64,000 nt of DNA from Isoetes taiwanensis (GCA_021234155.1 JAJEKV010000050.1:9145109-9209108), one strand, 5' to 3'; positions 34,990 through 48,600 are shown, counted from the first letter of the stretch. Translations and numbers: made by a program. Notes: generated by a model from the letters alone, not told the origin.

Positions 34990-35800
34990 ACTTTAAATCA
35001 CCTCTAAAACCATTGAAGTCACCTCCCCATAAGAATCCTCCTAGAATACTACATCACGACATTAACAAAAAGTTTTTCCTATAACTTTTGATCTACTCAT
35101 GAAAATCTTTGTGGCGTTTGTTGCATTAGATGCGAGAATGAAAAGCAATTATATGGTTATGATGTATTTTAATACAAGCCATATGTGTTAACCTTTAAAA
35201 AATATGGTTTTGCTCTTTTCTTATATATTTACATCCCCCATTGTCATTAACGGAGACGAATCCAGGCCCAAATATCCGTTTTTGATCAAAAGTTATAGTA
35301 GGGCTTGAGACCAAAAAGTTAGTTAGAGCTGCACAATTATCTCTACCATAATAATTTTCCAAAGCTCTTCTCTCATTGGAACCCCATGGATGCGGCTTTT
35401 TTTTTTTTGGGGGGTGGATCTCAAATCGCTATCATTATTATTTTTTATATGCATAAAAAAAAGGGGCGCATTAGAGAAGGCAAACCAGGCCCTTAATGGA
35501 AAAAAACCGCAAAATCTTTTGCCATGCATCTTCCCAAATACAAATTTTTCCTATGGCTATCGGGCATTTTTATATGCATAGAAGAAATCGCAGGCAAAAC
35601 TGTAATGGAAAAAAAAACCGCCAAAGCTTTTGCCATGCATCTTCCCAAATACAAATTTTTGCATAGAGCCCTTGAAGAAACGCATGCAGAAGCAATCGCA
35701 TGCATAGAGCCCGCATGAAAGACGAACCTAGAATTGGGCAGGAAGAAAAAGTTTCCACCAAATGTGACGCTCTTTATTTTTGACGAGAAATCAAAATACA
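34990..35800. other. Scrambled equivalent of the MITE region, copy B
   Basis: This corresponds to 890-1930 of copy A but alternates short pieces of the MITE interior with short pieces of its downstream flank. For example AGTTATAGTAG (from about 1279) is followed by GGCTTGAGACCA (about 1567), AAAAGTTAGTTAGA (about 1307) and then CAATTATCTCTACC (about 1587). A segment with CTTTTGCCATGCATCTTCCC occurs twice (about 35516 and 35628). It looks like a consensus of two alleles rather than a real sequence. Confidence 0.6.
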
Positions 35801-36892
35801 ATTCTTGTTGTATTAAAATTTAAATATACTCTATATTTTCCCCTCCTTCCTATTTCAAATATACCTTACTTTAAGCCTAATTAGCAACTCAGCAAGGAGG
35901 TGCAAAAGGGTGGATATTGCATGCAGTAAGTAACCATTAGCAATCTTACGGTAGTCTTCTCGTTATTATCTTATAGTCGTCCTCATGCACTGGCTACAAA
36001 GCCAAATATATACAGCATTTATGGCCCGCAACATGTAAATAATCTTGTATAGATTCAAAACCTATTCAGAAGCTATTCAGAGAACATAACATGAATAAAC
36101 TTATCTCAATTTGAGAAGGATGAATCGTGTGAAAATTCCTTAGCTACTCCTTTAAATTCAAGTCTACATAGCTTTGAGTCTTTCGAGTGCTTATTGAGAT
36201 TGAATTTCTGATCTTGTCTCTCATTTTATATTTGTTCATAATTATAGGAGAGACAATGAATTGCTTCAATAATGCTTTCACACATACATTTGCATGCTTA
36301 ACGCCCACTAAAATCCTCAACATGAAAGGCTTGATATCACAACACTCCACTGTATTTTTTTAGTTCATCCTGAATGATAAGCTCTGCAACATGTATTGGC
36401 CGTGGTTGTGTGAGATTCATTGGAAAGTCTATATGTCGGATCTTAGAAAAAGACAAAGCTCCATCTTGAAGAATTGACACTGCTAGAGTTATGATAATCT
36501 AGATGGCGAACCAAATTATGGATGTTATATATAAGCTTCAAGACAAAACAAAGGAACACTATCTTGAAGCAGAGGTTCTTTTGGCACAATTGTCAAATAG
36601 TCATACATGAAGGGAATGATATAAAGTTTCTGAGGAGATGGAAATATTCCAAATAGGTTTTACACATCTGAGGTTAACCTTAGAATCTAGAGTAAATTTT
36701 GTCAGTTATGTACCTCTTGAAATTTTAAAGACCTTTCAAAATGTTGACAAGGTAAAATCCTCCTAAATTTCATAATTGATTCGATGCACTTGAAGCTCTG
36801 TTCTTCAGCACCGAACAAAAGGGACTTAAAGAAGTATGATCCTCTAAGGCGACAACCACATTTTTCTATTTTTCTCACGCATTCATTTGTTT
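35801..36892. other. Intergenic stretch, copy B
   Basis: Nearly identical to 1960-3056 of copy A; no gene supported. Confidence 0.5.
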
Positions 36893-37679
36893 AGTTCAAA
36901 ATCCTGGATGGGAGATACGAGGGAATGAAGCCAATTTTCTTGCTTCTTTTGTCCTTTTTCCGTTTTTTACATTTACAAGCCTCTTCTTGGGAAAACTTAA
37001 GGGAAATTTGAATTTCTGGTGATCTGAAGCCCAATTCACGTGGATCATCCTCGCTGCCCTAGTAGAAGGGTAGCTGTGAACGCAATCCTCTCATCGGGCT
37101 CTACAATTTGACTCCCATTTTGATACATTTATGAAGTCAGTATTCTCTCTTCATTCGATCTTTCTTATGGAAACCTCTGTTTTTCACAATTATAAGGGAG
37201 AGGAATAGAATTTCGTGTGGATTTCTAAAGGGGCGACTCTTGAACTTTGGAGCTCTTTGATTATTCAAAGGTTTTTCCCAGACAATTTGTTCTTCTCGGA
37301 ATTCACCTTTGTGCCCTGCAGTATTGATTTCGAGGTTCAAATCATCGATTCTTGGCTTGAGGAATTTGTGGGTTCGAATGCGGTTGGTCCATGAGGGGAC
37401 ATTGAGTCTATTGCAATTGGTTGGATTATTTGATTTCTGTTGAAGTTTTTCTCCCCTCAAGATCACGCCCAATTTGAAGGAATTTCTCCTTAAATTTCTT
37501 TGAATTGTATGAGGATCTCCTTGCAATCAGTTTTCTGACATGTTGGCTTCCTGATCATCTTTGTTTAATTTTGTTTCATTCCAATGGTTTCATATCCCCT
37601 GCTTCGGGTTAATTTTCCCCTTTTCAATTGTTAAAAAGTTTTGCATGAACTTTTGTTGTTTCTCCCTGATTTTGTCACA

Positions 37680-39413
37680 ATGGTCACAAATTATCGGAAA
37701 ACCCTAAACATTTGGCTCTTCTTCGCATTGGCGCACCTTCCGACTTCCGATCGAACAGCCATTCTACCTAAATTGATTTCCTATCAAAATCAACCCTCGA
37801 TACCATCCTCTTTGGTAATTTTGATAATTTCTTTGCTCCATATACGCTATGGATCCGATCTCTCCGAAGTTCCTCATTGGGACAATTTATCTGGCTGATC
37901 GATCATAGGGGGTATTCTCCATCCCTAAACCACTGCTACTCAAATTCCCATCCCATATGGGTTGCAAGAGGTTGGGAGGTCCATTCGAATAGCGAACTTG
38001 ATGAAAGACTCAAAGCGTACTCGAATTCCATATCTAAAAGATCGGAAAATGAAGATTTATGGACGGTATTTCCTTGAATTTACCTGTTGTGCATTCTAAA
38101 ATAGATACTCTTTCAAATTTCTTTGTGATCATCAAAGTTCAAAAATGTGGAATTAAGCTTGAAAAATTGTGGGCCTTCCTCCTCGGTCTCAACAAAGGGA
38201 TCCTAATTGGGGCTATCTATTGGCTCAATTACCCCTACATCATGCTTGAATGTGGGAACTCGATCGACAAATTTCTTTCTCAACTCAACTACGGGCCTAT
38301 GACCTTTGATACTTCTCAGTTGTCCTTTCTCAAATGGCTCCCTAACATTGATATTGACCAAATGAATAATCTTTGCATTGCCTCTACATCTCTCTTTGGG
38401 CTCAATCCTATTTATTGGGATGAAGAGTGCTTCAAGCTTTTGTTCAATTCTATTGGATCTTTATATATCTTTGAATATTCCCTGCCAAACCTCCTAGAAG
38501 CTTTGTTCAGCTTGACCTCTCCAAAGATATACCCCTTTCCATACCTTTCATAGATGCCTTTGGTTGTGAATCTCAATTAAACCTTAGATGGTCAGGTCTG
38601 CCCTCTACATGTCAGAAATGCTTTCAAAGGCATTTCTGGTATTCTGATTGCAAAACTTCAACTGTGGACCCTCAGATTGACAGGCTCCGGCATGGGGCAA
38701 TGACTAAAAAAATCCAACCTCAAACAAGGGTTTTTCACTCAGCGGGATCACGAAGAAAAGCAAGAGGATCAGCCTGTTATATTCCTTTGCTACAAAGGGA
38801 ATTCTAGTAAGAATTCACAATTCGAGAAAAATTTGCCGAGAAAGTGACACATTCAAATGGACTAAAGTAAATGGTAGCTATAAGAGAATCTGAGAGAAAT
38901 AAAGGCAGCCGGAGATGAGGAAAGAGATAGAGATAAAATGTGTGCTTGACACACATAACAAAATACAATATGCCTCTATCTATGGGTGAACCTAAATTTT
39001 GCTAGTAAAAGGAATGTGCAGGAAAGTTACCCGGGCTCTGAGACAAACTAAATTTCACTGAAAGTGAAATAATTAAAAAGCTAAAGGGAAAGCTCAATGT
39101 TCATATAACCTTATGGATTTCTCGGTCAATAAGAGTAAGAGTGGGTCATTAGATATGAAATCTAGAGACAAAGCTAAGCCAACTGAATTCAAGTCGGGTG
39201 AATTCACGGTGAAAATCACCTTGCCGACAAGCTTGAAACAACAAAGCATCAACAAACCAAATGAGCTGGAAAAGGACTCTCATCCACTAGCAATTCAAGT
39301 CAAACTCCTGAAGACTTGACTCAAATATCGCAATGACAAGACAATCTAAAGATCAACTCTCCAAATCCTTTTCGGTATTATCGACCTTAAGAGTAATCTA
39401 GATCACGAATTAA
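37680..39413 (+). pseudogene. LINE ORF1, copy B, broken
   Basis: Same DUF4283-like domain as copy A, in better condition between 38059 and 38553 (...YWDEECFKLLFNSIGS...). The zinc knuckle reads CQKCFQRHFWYSDC at about 38608-38650. Frame breaks occur elsewhere, several of them where copy A is intact. Confidence 0.75.
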
Positions 39414-40072
39414 ATAAAAGTAAGGTATGTGCTTCTCCTCAAATTTGTCTCTCATCTATACCCTTAAAAGACTCTTCAACTATCCATATCCATCCGGTTG
39501 AAACAAACCTTTGTTGAATTGCCTTCCTTAATTGATTTGGACTTCCAAAGCGATTGAATGTCCTTGCAATCCTTTGCATACTCCCAATAAGTTTATTGAG
39601 CGGATGGCCTCTCTGCAAAATCATACCTCACATTCTTGATTCAAAAAAGTTAGGATGGATATTGACTCGTGGCTGATCACGAGATGGTTCTGATACTCGA
39701 GGATATTCAAAACATGGAGCTTCAAGGGAAAGCAACATCGAGGCAAGTTCTTAATTACGTTCCTTTAAACAATGATAAAAATTCTATGTTTCATTTCTAT
39801 CCGGGGTTGCTCGATTATTGGATAGTGAGGGATATGGTAGTGATAAAAAAACTGGGACAAAGAAGAATTTTTAAATGAAAGTCTTAGTATCGACCCTCTG
39901 CGGGGAAGTCCCAACCTTTTAAAAAACACATCGGAAAGGATAGGACTAGTCATGCTATGGTTTTGTCGGCTTCAATAAAACTCCGACCCGAGAATACTAG
40001 AAGTAAAAAGGAAATCCGGAAAGACCGGGCTCTAGATTCTTCTTTAGTTCTTTCTCTCCCTCTCCCGGTGAT

Positions 40073-43000
40073 ATGAAGATACTTTCACGGAATCTCGGGG
40101 GAATTAAAGGCCCTCTAAAAGAAGAAGAGCCATTGCCCAAATTAGACAATATAATGCGGATATCATTATTCTTCAAGAACTTAAACTTCCCTCCTTTGAA
40201 TGTAGTAATTTAGGGGAGTGGATTTATCCTAATTCTACCTCTACTTGGATCAGCTCATCACGGAGCAAGTGGTGGAATGGCCATTATCACGGAAGAAAGA
40301 TATCAATCACTCCTCCTTTTATACTTGAGTCCCTCAAGAGCACGGCAAGCCTTGACCCTTTCGGTTGCTAACTCCGGGTTTGGTATAATCAATGTCTAAT
40401 GCTCCCACCTCTCCAAAAGATAGGGAGCCAATTTGGTCTGAAATTAACTCTTGGTGAGTGCCCAATCTACGGACAATTGGATTATTCTTTGGTGACTTTA
40501 ACAATACTCCATCTTGGGACCTCAAATTAGGAAATAAAATCAATATGTCTAGAACGAGAAGGGAGGCTGGGATACTCTTATTGCTGAAAAGCGATCTGGT
40601 CTATATTCCATCCTCTATTGCCACCTACACTTGGTCAAATAAACAAAAGGATAAAGCAAGAGTTTTTACGCACCTTAGGCCATTTTTATGTCTCCAATCC
40701 TTCTACATCCTTACGGGATAATAGCTATGTTACAAGTGATGAGGGCACTTCCATCTCGACCATCAGCCCCAATTCCTTCATACCTTTCATATCACCAGCA
40801 TCAAAAGAGAAGGGAGCACGCCCTACAAGTTCAATTCCTCATTGCTAGAGAATGAGAAATTCTGCTCTCAGTTCAGATCCTTTTATGAGACTCTTTCCAA
40901 TAACTCTAATGTGGTTGATGGTAGTCAATTGCCCTCTATGAAATGTTTCTACTCTAAGATCAAGCAAATCAAGGGGTGGATTAAAAACTGGTCCAAAGTT
41001 ATCAAAGAGGAGAGAACCAAGGAAAAAAACTAGCTCCTAGTGTATATGAAGGATATTAGGTCTCTTCTTCAGAATGATCCATCTAACTACAATCTCCATG
41101 TTGGTGAAGATATTTTAGAGAAAAATTAAGAATATTGAAGAGATGGAAGCTAAGGGATCGGCAATTAGATGTAAAATCAAATATGCTAATGATATGGACT
41201 CGGCTCCTCTAAATTCTTCTTGGGGTTGCAAAGAGTAGGGTTCTTAGAAACTCCATTCTTTGAAACTAGTGATGATCAAGGCAACAATTACAGTTCTCAT
41301 TTAAAATTGCAAATTTTTCAAAGAGCGAGATATATGGATATCTTTAGTGATAAGCCAATAGACCCCAACATGGCCTCGGAAGCCAAAGAGTTTATTTCCA
41401 CTTTGTGGACTCTATTCTTCCGCTCCTAGGAAATCATGGATGAAGCTCTCATTGCCATTCCATCTCAAATTGAGATCTATGAGATTTTAAATTCCTTTAC
41501 CAAAGGCAAATCTCTGGGCGGATGGCCTCCCTGCTGAATTTTACATCAAGTTTTGGGATATACTCAAAGCGATGTTATCTCCCTGTTCATGCCTTATACG
41601 GAATGACAATCATTTGCATCCTTCAATTTCGATTGGATTTATCTCTCTCATTCCTAAAGTTGATCATCCTTCTAAGTTTTGAATTTGGAGGCCCATCTCT
41701 CTCACCAACACCACCTACAAGCTATGTGCTAAGATTATTGCTATGAGAATTAAAAGCTTCCTTAGGGAAAATATTAGCCAAAACCAATCAGCATTCCTTC
41801 CTAATAGATATATCTTGGACAATTATGTGGCTGCTATGGAAGGTGCACTGACTTTGGAAGCAATTTCGAACCAAAATTGTATTCTTCTCAAGTTTGGATT
41901 TTAAAAGAGCCTTTGACTCTGTGAGATGGGATTTTTGGATTTTGCCATGTCTAAATTGGGCTTCCATCCTAAGCTCATGAAACTTATTCATGGTTTAAAC
42001 TCTAGATCCAATTTCTGCTGTCCTCATCAATGGTGTCCCTTCGGCTTCTTTCCTCTCTCTTGTGGAGTTTGGGGATGTCCTCTTGCTCCCTATCTTTTCC
42101 TTGTGGCTGCTTGAACTCTTAACTAGGGTCACTCTTCATTATCAAAATCTTGCCCGGTTGAAGGTTTAAATCTCCCAAATTACGATGATAGTATTTCCAT
42201 TCTTCAATATCGATGATACCTTTTCCTTCCTTGATCTTTGATCTCCAAAATATTAATCTTTTTTCTTAAGATCTTAAGGCAATTCTCTACGCCTACGGTA
42301 TCCAATTGAATTTGTCTAAAAGTATGATCATTGGTGACCTCAATATTCCGTTCTTCTTTGGCATTAATGTCCTTCCTTCTAATCGGGGCAACCAAGTTCT
42401 TGGGGTTGCCTATAGCTTTGAACCATAGCATCAAAGGCCTGGGATCCTATTATTTCAGAATTAAATTAAAAGCCCGAACAATTATGGGAATTATCTCTCT
42501 CTTGCGGGTAGATCTATCATTGCAAAATTTGTTCTTGCCGGTTCTCATGTTTACTTTTCCACAGCTCTAGTTGCTCCTAAATATGTCTACGGAGCTTGAA
42601 AAGGTAATTAGAAATTTCATTTGGAAGGGAAGTCATTTGGTTAATTGGAATTCCATATGTAAGTCTAAAGTTTACGGAGGTTTAGGTTGCAAGAACCTTT
42701 TTATTCAAGCTCAATCTCTTGGGTAAACTCATTTGGAAAGCTATTATTATGGGAATCAATCTCTGCTTATATCTTTTATCGGTATTGGATATCATTAAGT
42801 CACCCTTGTGGTCATCCCTCTATTCATCATCTGCTCCCTCATTACGCTTTCAATCAACTGAAGGGGCTCCAACATCTCCCCTCTTATGCACAATCTCATC
42901 AAGGCACGGAATCTTTGTCTCTCCTAATTTTCATTTCATTAAAAGAGGAGCTTCACTCGATGTTCCAATCTTTTGGAATCCCATCATGGTGGCAGAACTC

Positions 43001-43823
43001 TCTGTTCTTGCTATCAAGCACCCGAATTTATAAGAAATGGAATGAAGCTGGTTTAGTCTATATCGAGAGACATGTTTATATGTGGTAGAGTCATTCCATG
43101 GACTAGATTGAAGGGTATTATCGAGGCACCTCTTCGATAAGAAAATTTATTTTTCATCAAACCCTTCCTCTCAAATTTAGGTACATTAATTCTGGAAAGA
43201 GTATTTGGAGAGTAAATGACAAAGGGGATTACAAAGTCAAAAATGTTTACAATGCAATGACTTCCAACAATGAGGGATGTAAAGCTATCTTTGAAATGGT
43301 CCATTAATTATGATCAACTCAAAGTTTATTTCATAATGTTTGGCATTCTTATTGCCCTCCCAAGATCTCATATTTCATTTGGCTTATTGCTAATGGTAGT
43401 CTAAACAATCTGGTCTCTATGTCCGGGAGATACCCTAATATTTACGCTATGTGCCCTTTAGCTTGTAACAGGGCGAGGATATGTCCCATATTTTCTTACG
43501 TAGCTCCCTAAATGGTTTACGGTCTTGGTTCTCTCGATAAATTTATGATTGACATCAATGAGGATCTTATGTCTCTTATGAATCGGGATAATAAATTTGA
43601 TAATCTGATCATTAAAAATGCTCTATGGAACATTTGGAAAGCAAGGAATAGGGTGTTATATGGTAAAAAAAGTGTGTCCATCTTACGGTTAAAAATGCAC
43701 TTTCGGTTTGATTTTGAGACTATTGCTCTGACTCATAAAAAGAAATTTGGAGCTAATTTTGACGAGAAATGGGAAGGATATGGTTTGTATAGGGGTCACT
43801 ATGATTTGTTTGCTTCGGTCTAA
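40073..43823 (+). pseudogene. LINE ORF2, copy B, broken
   Basis: Endonuclease from MKILSRNLGGIKGPL (40073), GDFNNTPSWDLKLG near 40490, and a reverse transcriptase at about 41590-42300. The YADD box is damaged differently from copy A: caatatcgatgat at about 42208. The zf-RVT segment lies near 43330-43500. The C-terminal part (43512-43823, ...WNIWKARNRVLYGKK...) is open. An ORF-like extension (43950-44210) follows, as in copy A. Confidence 0.85.
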
Positions 43824-44732
43824 ATGTTGTGGTCTCTAATTTATTTCTTTTACGATGATCCTAGAGTATCTTAGTTTCTTACGGGGAGAAGGAAACAACA
43901 AGTTTGATACAGTGACTCTCCCTTCATTCGGACATCTAGGGATCAAGTCATGAAAAATGACATTGCCACTTCTATGGAGTCATTCTTGATGAAAAGAGGG
44001 GGCATTATGAGTTATACCAAGGAGAGTGAAGATATGTGGGCAAGTATATATTTTGCGGGGAGGTCATCGACTCCATTTCTTGTGGAAATTCTGTCGACAA
44101 ATAACAGAATTTTCCGCGAAGCTCGACTCTCAAGATATAGAACATGGTACTATAGTCACAAATTAATGGCGGATCTATATGGGTCCTTTATTACTTCTTA
44201 CGGTGGATAAAGATATGTTTTCGACTCTGCTATCATAATAATTGGCCCCTTGCCCAATATCTCTTTGGCTCCCTGATTCCTTCAATGCCTATTTCAATTC
44301 CTACTTCTCGGACCCTTCTTTGAAATCCCTGTCCATTTGTCCTTTAAGACAAGAAGCATATCTGGGCTTTTATTTTTATTTGGTTACGGTTTTACTCTTT
44401 TGGTGTGGATTTTTTGGGGTTTTGCTCGATGGAATCGGTTACGCTCGGAATTGTGTTCTGCTTTGTTTACCCTCTTGCTATTTCATTCTACCAAGGGAGG
44501 TTCGATCGTTCTTCCTCCTAAATCGAAGACTTCATTTTGCGCTCTGTTTACATTCTATTATCATTTGCTACACTTCACTATATTTTGATATGCTTCTTCT
44601 GAAAGCATATTTTGCTATGTACTCTGAGATTTCATAATTAATGATAAAACCAACTCTTACCTTCAAAAAAAAAAAAAAAAAAAAAAAAAAGTTCAAAATC
44701 CAATGGTGTCTCGTTAATATGTCGCTTCAACT

Positions 44733-45339
44733 TGGAGATACATGGCTAGCTTAGCCTTCAAGATAAGATGTCATTCCGTTCATTAAAGTTGCTAAGGATA
44801 CATTTGGATTTGGGAAGGCTTTATGTCCCTAATATATTGAGGAAGCATGGCATAAAGCCAAATAAAATCACATTTCCCAACATTCTAAAAGCATGTGGAA
44901 CCATAGGTTCCATAAATCAAGGAAGATGCATTCACAATGAGATCATTGAAGCTGGCAGTTGATGTTATATTGGAAATCACTCACTTATATTTATATCAAA
45001 TGTGAGAATCTACTAGGAGCATGCATAACCCTTGACAATTTGCCAATGACATGGAATGCAATGATTGTTGGATGTGGCTATCTTGGCAAGGTTGAATTGG
45101 CTGTGCAGTCTTTTCAAGATATATTGTATAATAGCGTCAACCCAAATGATGCCACATTTACTGGTACTTTGTCTGTGTTCAATCATGTGAATCCTACAAA
45201 TAAAGCAAATAACATCATAATGTTTTGCATTGGTGAGAACCTAACAGCTTTAATATCAATGTGCATTTCTTACCTTATCTATTTGGTTGGTCAGGTTTTG
45301 CAAGGAAAGGATGCGCTCACCATATCCTTGGTGAAATAA
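44733..45339 (+). pseudogene. PPR protein remnant, copy B
   Basis: Same fragment as 10931-11528. Here the first part is open for 64 codons (44768-44962), because the A missing in copy A is present. The in-frame stop after ...IIEAGS is shared, so the remnant was already dead before duplication. Confidence 0.75.
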
Positions 45340-47257
45340 AAGATATATATCCATGGAACTTTGTCAATTGGAACTAAAGAAATGTTCGCATAAATTTTTT
45401 GTATATTAATAGATATTGCATAATAAAACTAGCTTTCAACTATATTATAAAATATAGAAGGAAGGAAGGAAGTTTATTTTAACGTCCACGGAGGCCAGAG
45501 GCCTATGAGACGGCACAGAACAGGCAAAAAAGCCAAACGGTTTTAACAAACCATTACTAATCTTAATGGACTATTACAGTATGTATAAAAGTATCTCATA
45601 AATCACAACTAGTTCAACGAACCACTATATAACATGGATAAGTAGCATTACAATCATGTAAAAAATTACTACCAGTTTTCACAAACCACTATTAGATATG
45701 GTTTTCTTCTATCAAATAAATTCATGTATAAAAAACCATGTATATCATGGTTTTCATATGTTCTGATACTGGTTAACTATAATAGTTTATTTTTGGAGGC
45801 CTTGTGTTAATATAAAGCCCAGATGTATTGCAACTTGACATGGAAATACACAAGATTTGAAGCATAAACAGATAAATATGCATCTCATGTGCTATGGCAA
45901 CCATCTTATGTGGTTATACAAGAGAACATTATGCGAGAAATGCTAGATGGATTCTACAACTGCTACAGAATTCCAAATATAAAATGGATTCTTGCAAATT
46001 AAATTATGTACATATGAAGCAAATGAATTGCTCCATAGATATGAAATGCAACTTGAAATTGTAAGTATCATCTAGATATTCATATTGCGTATAAAATTAA
46101 CAATCTTACACTTTCACCTCCATCAACCAAACACCGCGGGCATAGATGCTTTTCGTAAGGCCTTCCCCTCATTGCGCACGAACAAAAACATCCTAAATAA
46201 CGTCTAACAGATGAAGGGGAACCATTGACAACTGCTCACATCATCCTCTATATATGACTGTGACTGAAGTGCTAAAATTTGATGCTCATATGCAAATTTA
46301 GTAGTAGCCACTGCCTTCTGCTTGAACACTACGACAAATTTCAAATATCTATACAAGGCATCAACGTACCAACTATTTCATGGAATTAAGCCTTTAGCTT
46401 TTTGCTAAAGTTTAAGTTTAGAGACTCTCTTTAGAAAACTGCTTAGTGAGGTCACAAAAATCAAGTGCACAACATAGATTTCCATAGTCGCCAGCTACTG
46501 AAACGTTCTTAGGTTGAAACACCTATCCTTAGGATGCAAAGGACATAGTTGAGGTACTTGCGCAGTATCCTATATCACCTCTGCTGAACATCCCCATCCA
46601 GTTCAAAGTGGAGGCACACCAAAATCCATGTGCGCACATGACAAAAGATATTTGTCTTCATATGTTTGTCGATACAAAGTTCAGCCAGGATACAAGTTAT
46701 GAACATTGATCGGAGGCTCACAGTGTCTAGGAGACTAAGTGCATATAACCATTTCCTCTGTGTTTTTGCGTTCATGAGGGGGGATCCCTGCAGAGGGCCA
46801 CACTAATATTCTCTGTACCTTTTCAGCAATACAAAATGTTCCTTGGAAAATAAAGTGGTCGAATATATGAATAATATTGATGTTTATCATCTGGACCATA
46901 CCAGTTGCGTGTCATAACCATGTGCCTATGCGTAACAAAGTAATGCACAAAGAAGCACTTAACTGAGCATTTACATAAAGTGCATAATTTGATTGTTTTG
47001 AAAATGGAGTCTACGTTTTGGTGTTGGCAACATTTAAGATAATGCTTCCAAAAATACTTGTAGTTTCACTTCCTACGATGATGGACATAATTAACATCGA
47101 GGTCAATGCATTTATCAGCCCCTACCAAGAGTTCAAACTTAAAAGCAATCAAGGAATTCTAGAAGTTGTTATGCGAAACACACTTTTATCTTTGGAAAGA
47201 AATCATGCTGCCATCAGTATATTGATCTCAATCAATGCTTGTCGGTAATAGCCTGGC
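45340..47257. other. Non-coding stretch, copy B
   Basis: Equivalent of 11529-13456 and almost identical to it, CAG and CTG triplets included. Short ORFs at 46575-46775 and 47018-47248 are unchanged from copy A. Confidence 0.45.
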
Positions 47258-47260
47258 TAG

Positions 47261-47645
47261 CACTACAAAAAAATTGCCCTGTTACGACGTCTATTACGAC
47301 GTCCAGACGTCGTTTGAACGTCGATGAAGCGGCGTAAAAGTCGATGAGCGGCGCCTATAACGGCGTCGCACGCCGTTTTCGACGACGTGGACACGCCGCT
47401 ATCGCAGCCGCAACGGCGCCGTCTTAAAAGCGACGGCGTGGCGTCGTTCAACAACGCCACGCGTACCGCGTGCCTGGCGGTACGGGCGGCCCGGGTGGCG
47501 TCGGCGGAGTTCGGCGGCGTGGCGCGCCCGTGTTTGGCGTCGTTAAGCGGCGTCCCACGCATTAGAACCCGGCAGCGGCGGCAATGGCGGCGGCGTTCGC
47601 GGCGTGGCAACCACGTAAACAACGTCAACGGCGTTGCTGCGTATT
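47261..47645. repeat. 5' subterminal repeat region of the CACTA element
   Basis: GC-rich block of ACGACGTC, GCGGCGT and GGCGTCG motifs in both orientations, in contrast to AT-rich surroundings. It is long enough to give ORFs on both strands with low-complexity Arg/Ala-rich translations, which are not genes. Confidence 0.8.
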
Positions 47646-47680
47646 AAAAAAAAAAAAAAAAATTTTTTTTTTTTTTTTAT
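47646..47680. repeat. A-run/T-run palindrome
   Basis: About 17 A followed directly by about 17 T, a perfect A/T hairpin at the edge of the subterminal block. Run lengths may be inexact. Confidence 0.8.
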
Positions 47681-47902
47681 AAATTGAAAAAATAATAATA
47701 ATACATTTATTATGAATGAAGTTAATACATTTAATTTAAAGCCTATAAAATGAATTTAACCAATAAAAAGAAATATAAGATTTTAACGTCATTAAATGAT
47801 GTGGCTTAAATATATTAAAAAATACAAAAATAAATGAAGCCCCATTTTTTTAGCTAAATACATTAATCAATAAATTAAGCTAAATACATTAATCAATACA
47901 TT

Positions 47903-48290
47903 AAGCATATTGAAAATTAAATGCTTACCTGGTACAAGGTGGCAAAGTTGTTTTGCACAAACAACGCATTTGCTAGGAGTGTACATGCAAAACAATAAAT
48001 TCAATGATTAGTAAAATATTAGTATAAATAAACAACTTAAAGGAAAAAAAAATATGGAAAATCAATGGGGGAGGGGTGGTTTCAATGACGTCCCCTTCTT
48101 GGATAACAATTTAACCTAAATAAAGCATTAGTATTTTATTAAGCGTATTGAAAAAATTAAATCCTTACACGGAAGAGGTGCCAACTTGTTTGCAAGAACA
48201 ACATTTTGCTAGGGTGTACATGCAAAACAAAAATTCAATGATTAGAAAGAAATAGTATAAAACAACTAATAAGGAAAAATTTTGGAAAAG
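47903..48290. repeat. Diverged direct repeat of about 235-bp period
   Basis: TTAAGC(A/G)TATTGAAAA...CTTAC...TTTGCTAGG...GTGTACATGCAAAACAA...TTCAATGATTAG occurs at 47903 and again at about 48139. Each unit has CTTAC, a possible minus-strand splice donor, so they could be duplicated exon borders. No protein recognised. Confidence 0.65.
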
Positions 48291-48327
48291 AAGAAGGGTC
48301 TAGATCTTTTAACGGCGTCTTCTTAGA

Positions 48328-48600
48328 TGGGGAAAAAATTAGAAGAAGAATGGAAGAATTCGAAGAAGAAAAGGCTAAGAAGAAGAGGAGGAACCCGAAA
48401 ATGGGAGGAAGAACTGAAGAAGATGAAGCGCAAGAGGAGGATTAAGAGTAAGAATTTGAATAAGAGGAGGAAGAAGTAGTATAAGAGGAGGAAGAATCGA
48501 AGAAGAAGATGACAAAGGGAATGGAAGAATATGTATGGAAGAAGGATGCAAAGAATGGAAGAAGAAGAATGAAGGTTGAAGGAAGAACAAACAACAAATA
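48328..48600. repeat. GAA/GAG-rich low-complexity tract
   Basis: Plus-strand purine tract of (GAAGAA)n and (GAGGAA)n type. ORFs here on either strand (Lys/Glu/Arg-rich on plus, Leu/Ser/Phe-rich on minus) follow from composition and are not supported as genes. Confidence 0.8.

Larger units (their letters stand above)
36893..44702 (+). mobile_element. L1-type LINE retrotransposon, copy B, with target duplication
   Basis: Same element as 3057-10895: direct repeats at 36893-36904 and 44690-44702 and a poly(A) tail of about 25 bases before 44691. It is co-linear with copy A. Differences are concentrated at CAG/CTG triplets, with either copy carrying the more plausible reading, for example CTTCCAGCTTCC against CTTCCGACTTCC and TTTTCAGGTATTATCTGACC against TTTTCGGTATTATCGACC. 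Confidence 0.93.
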
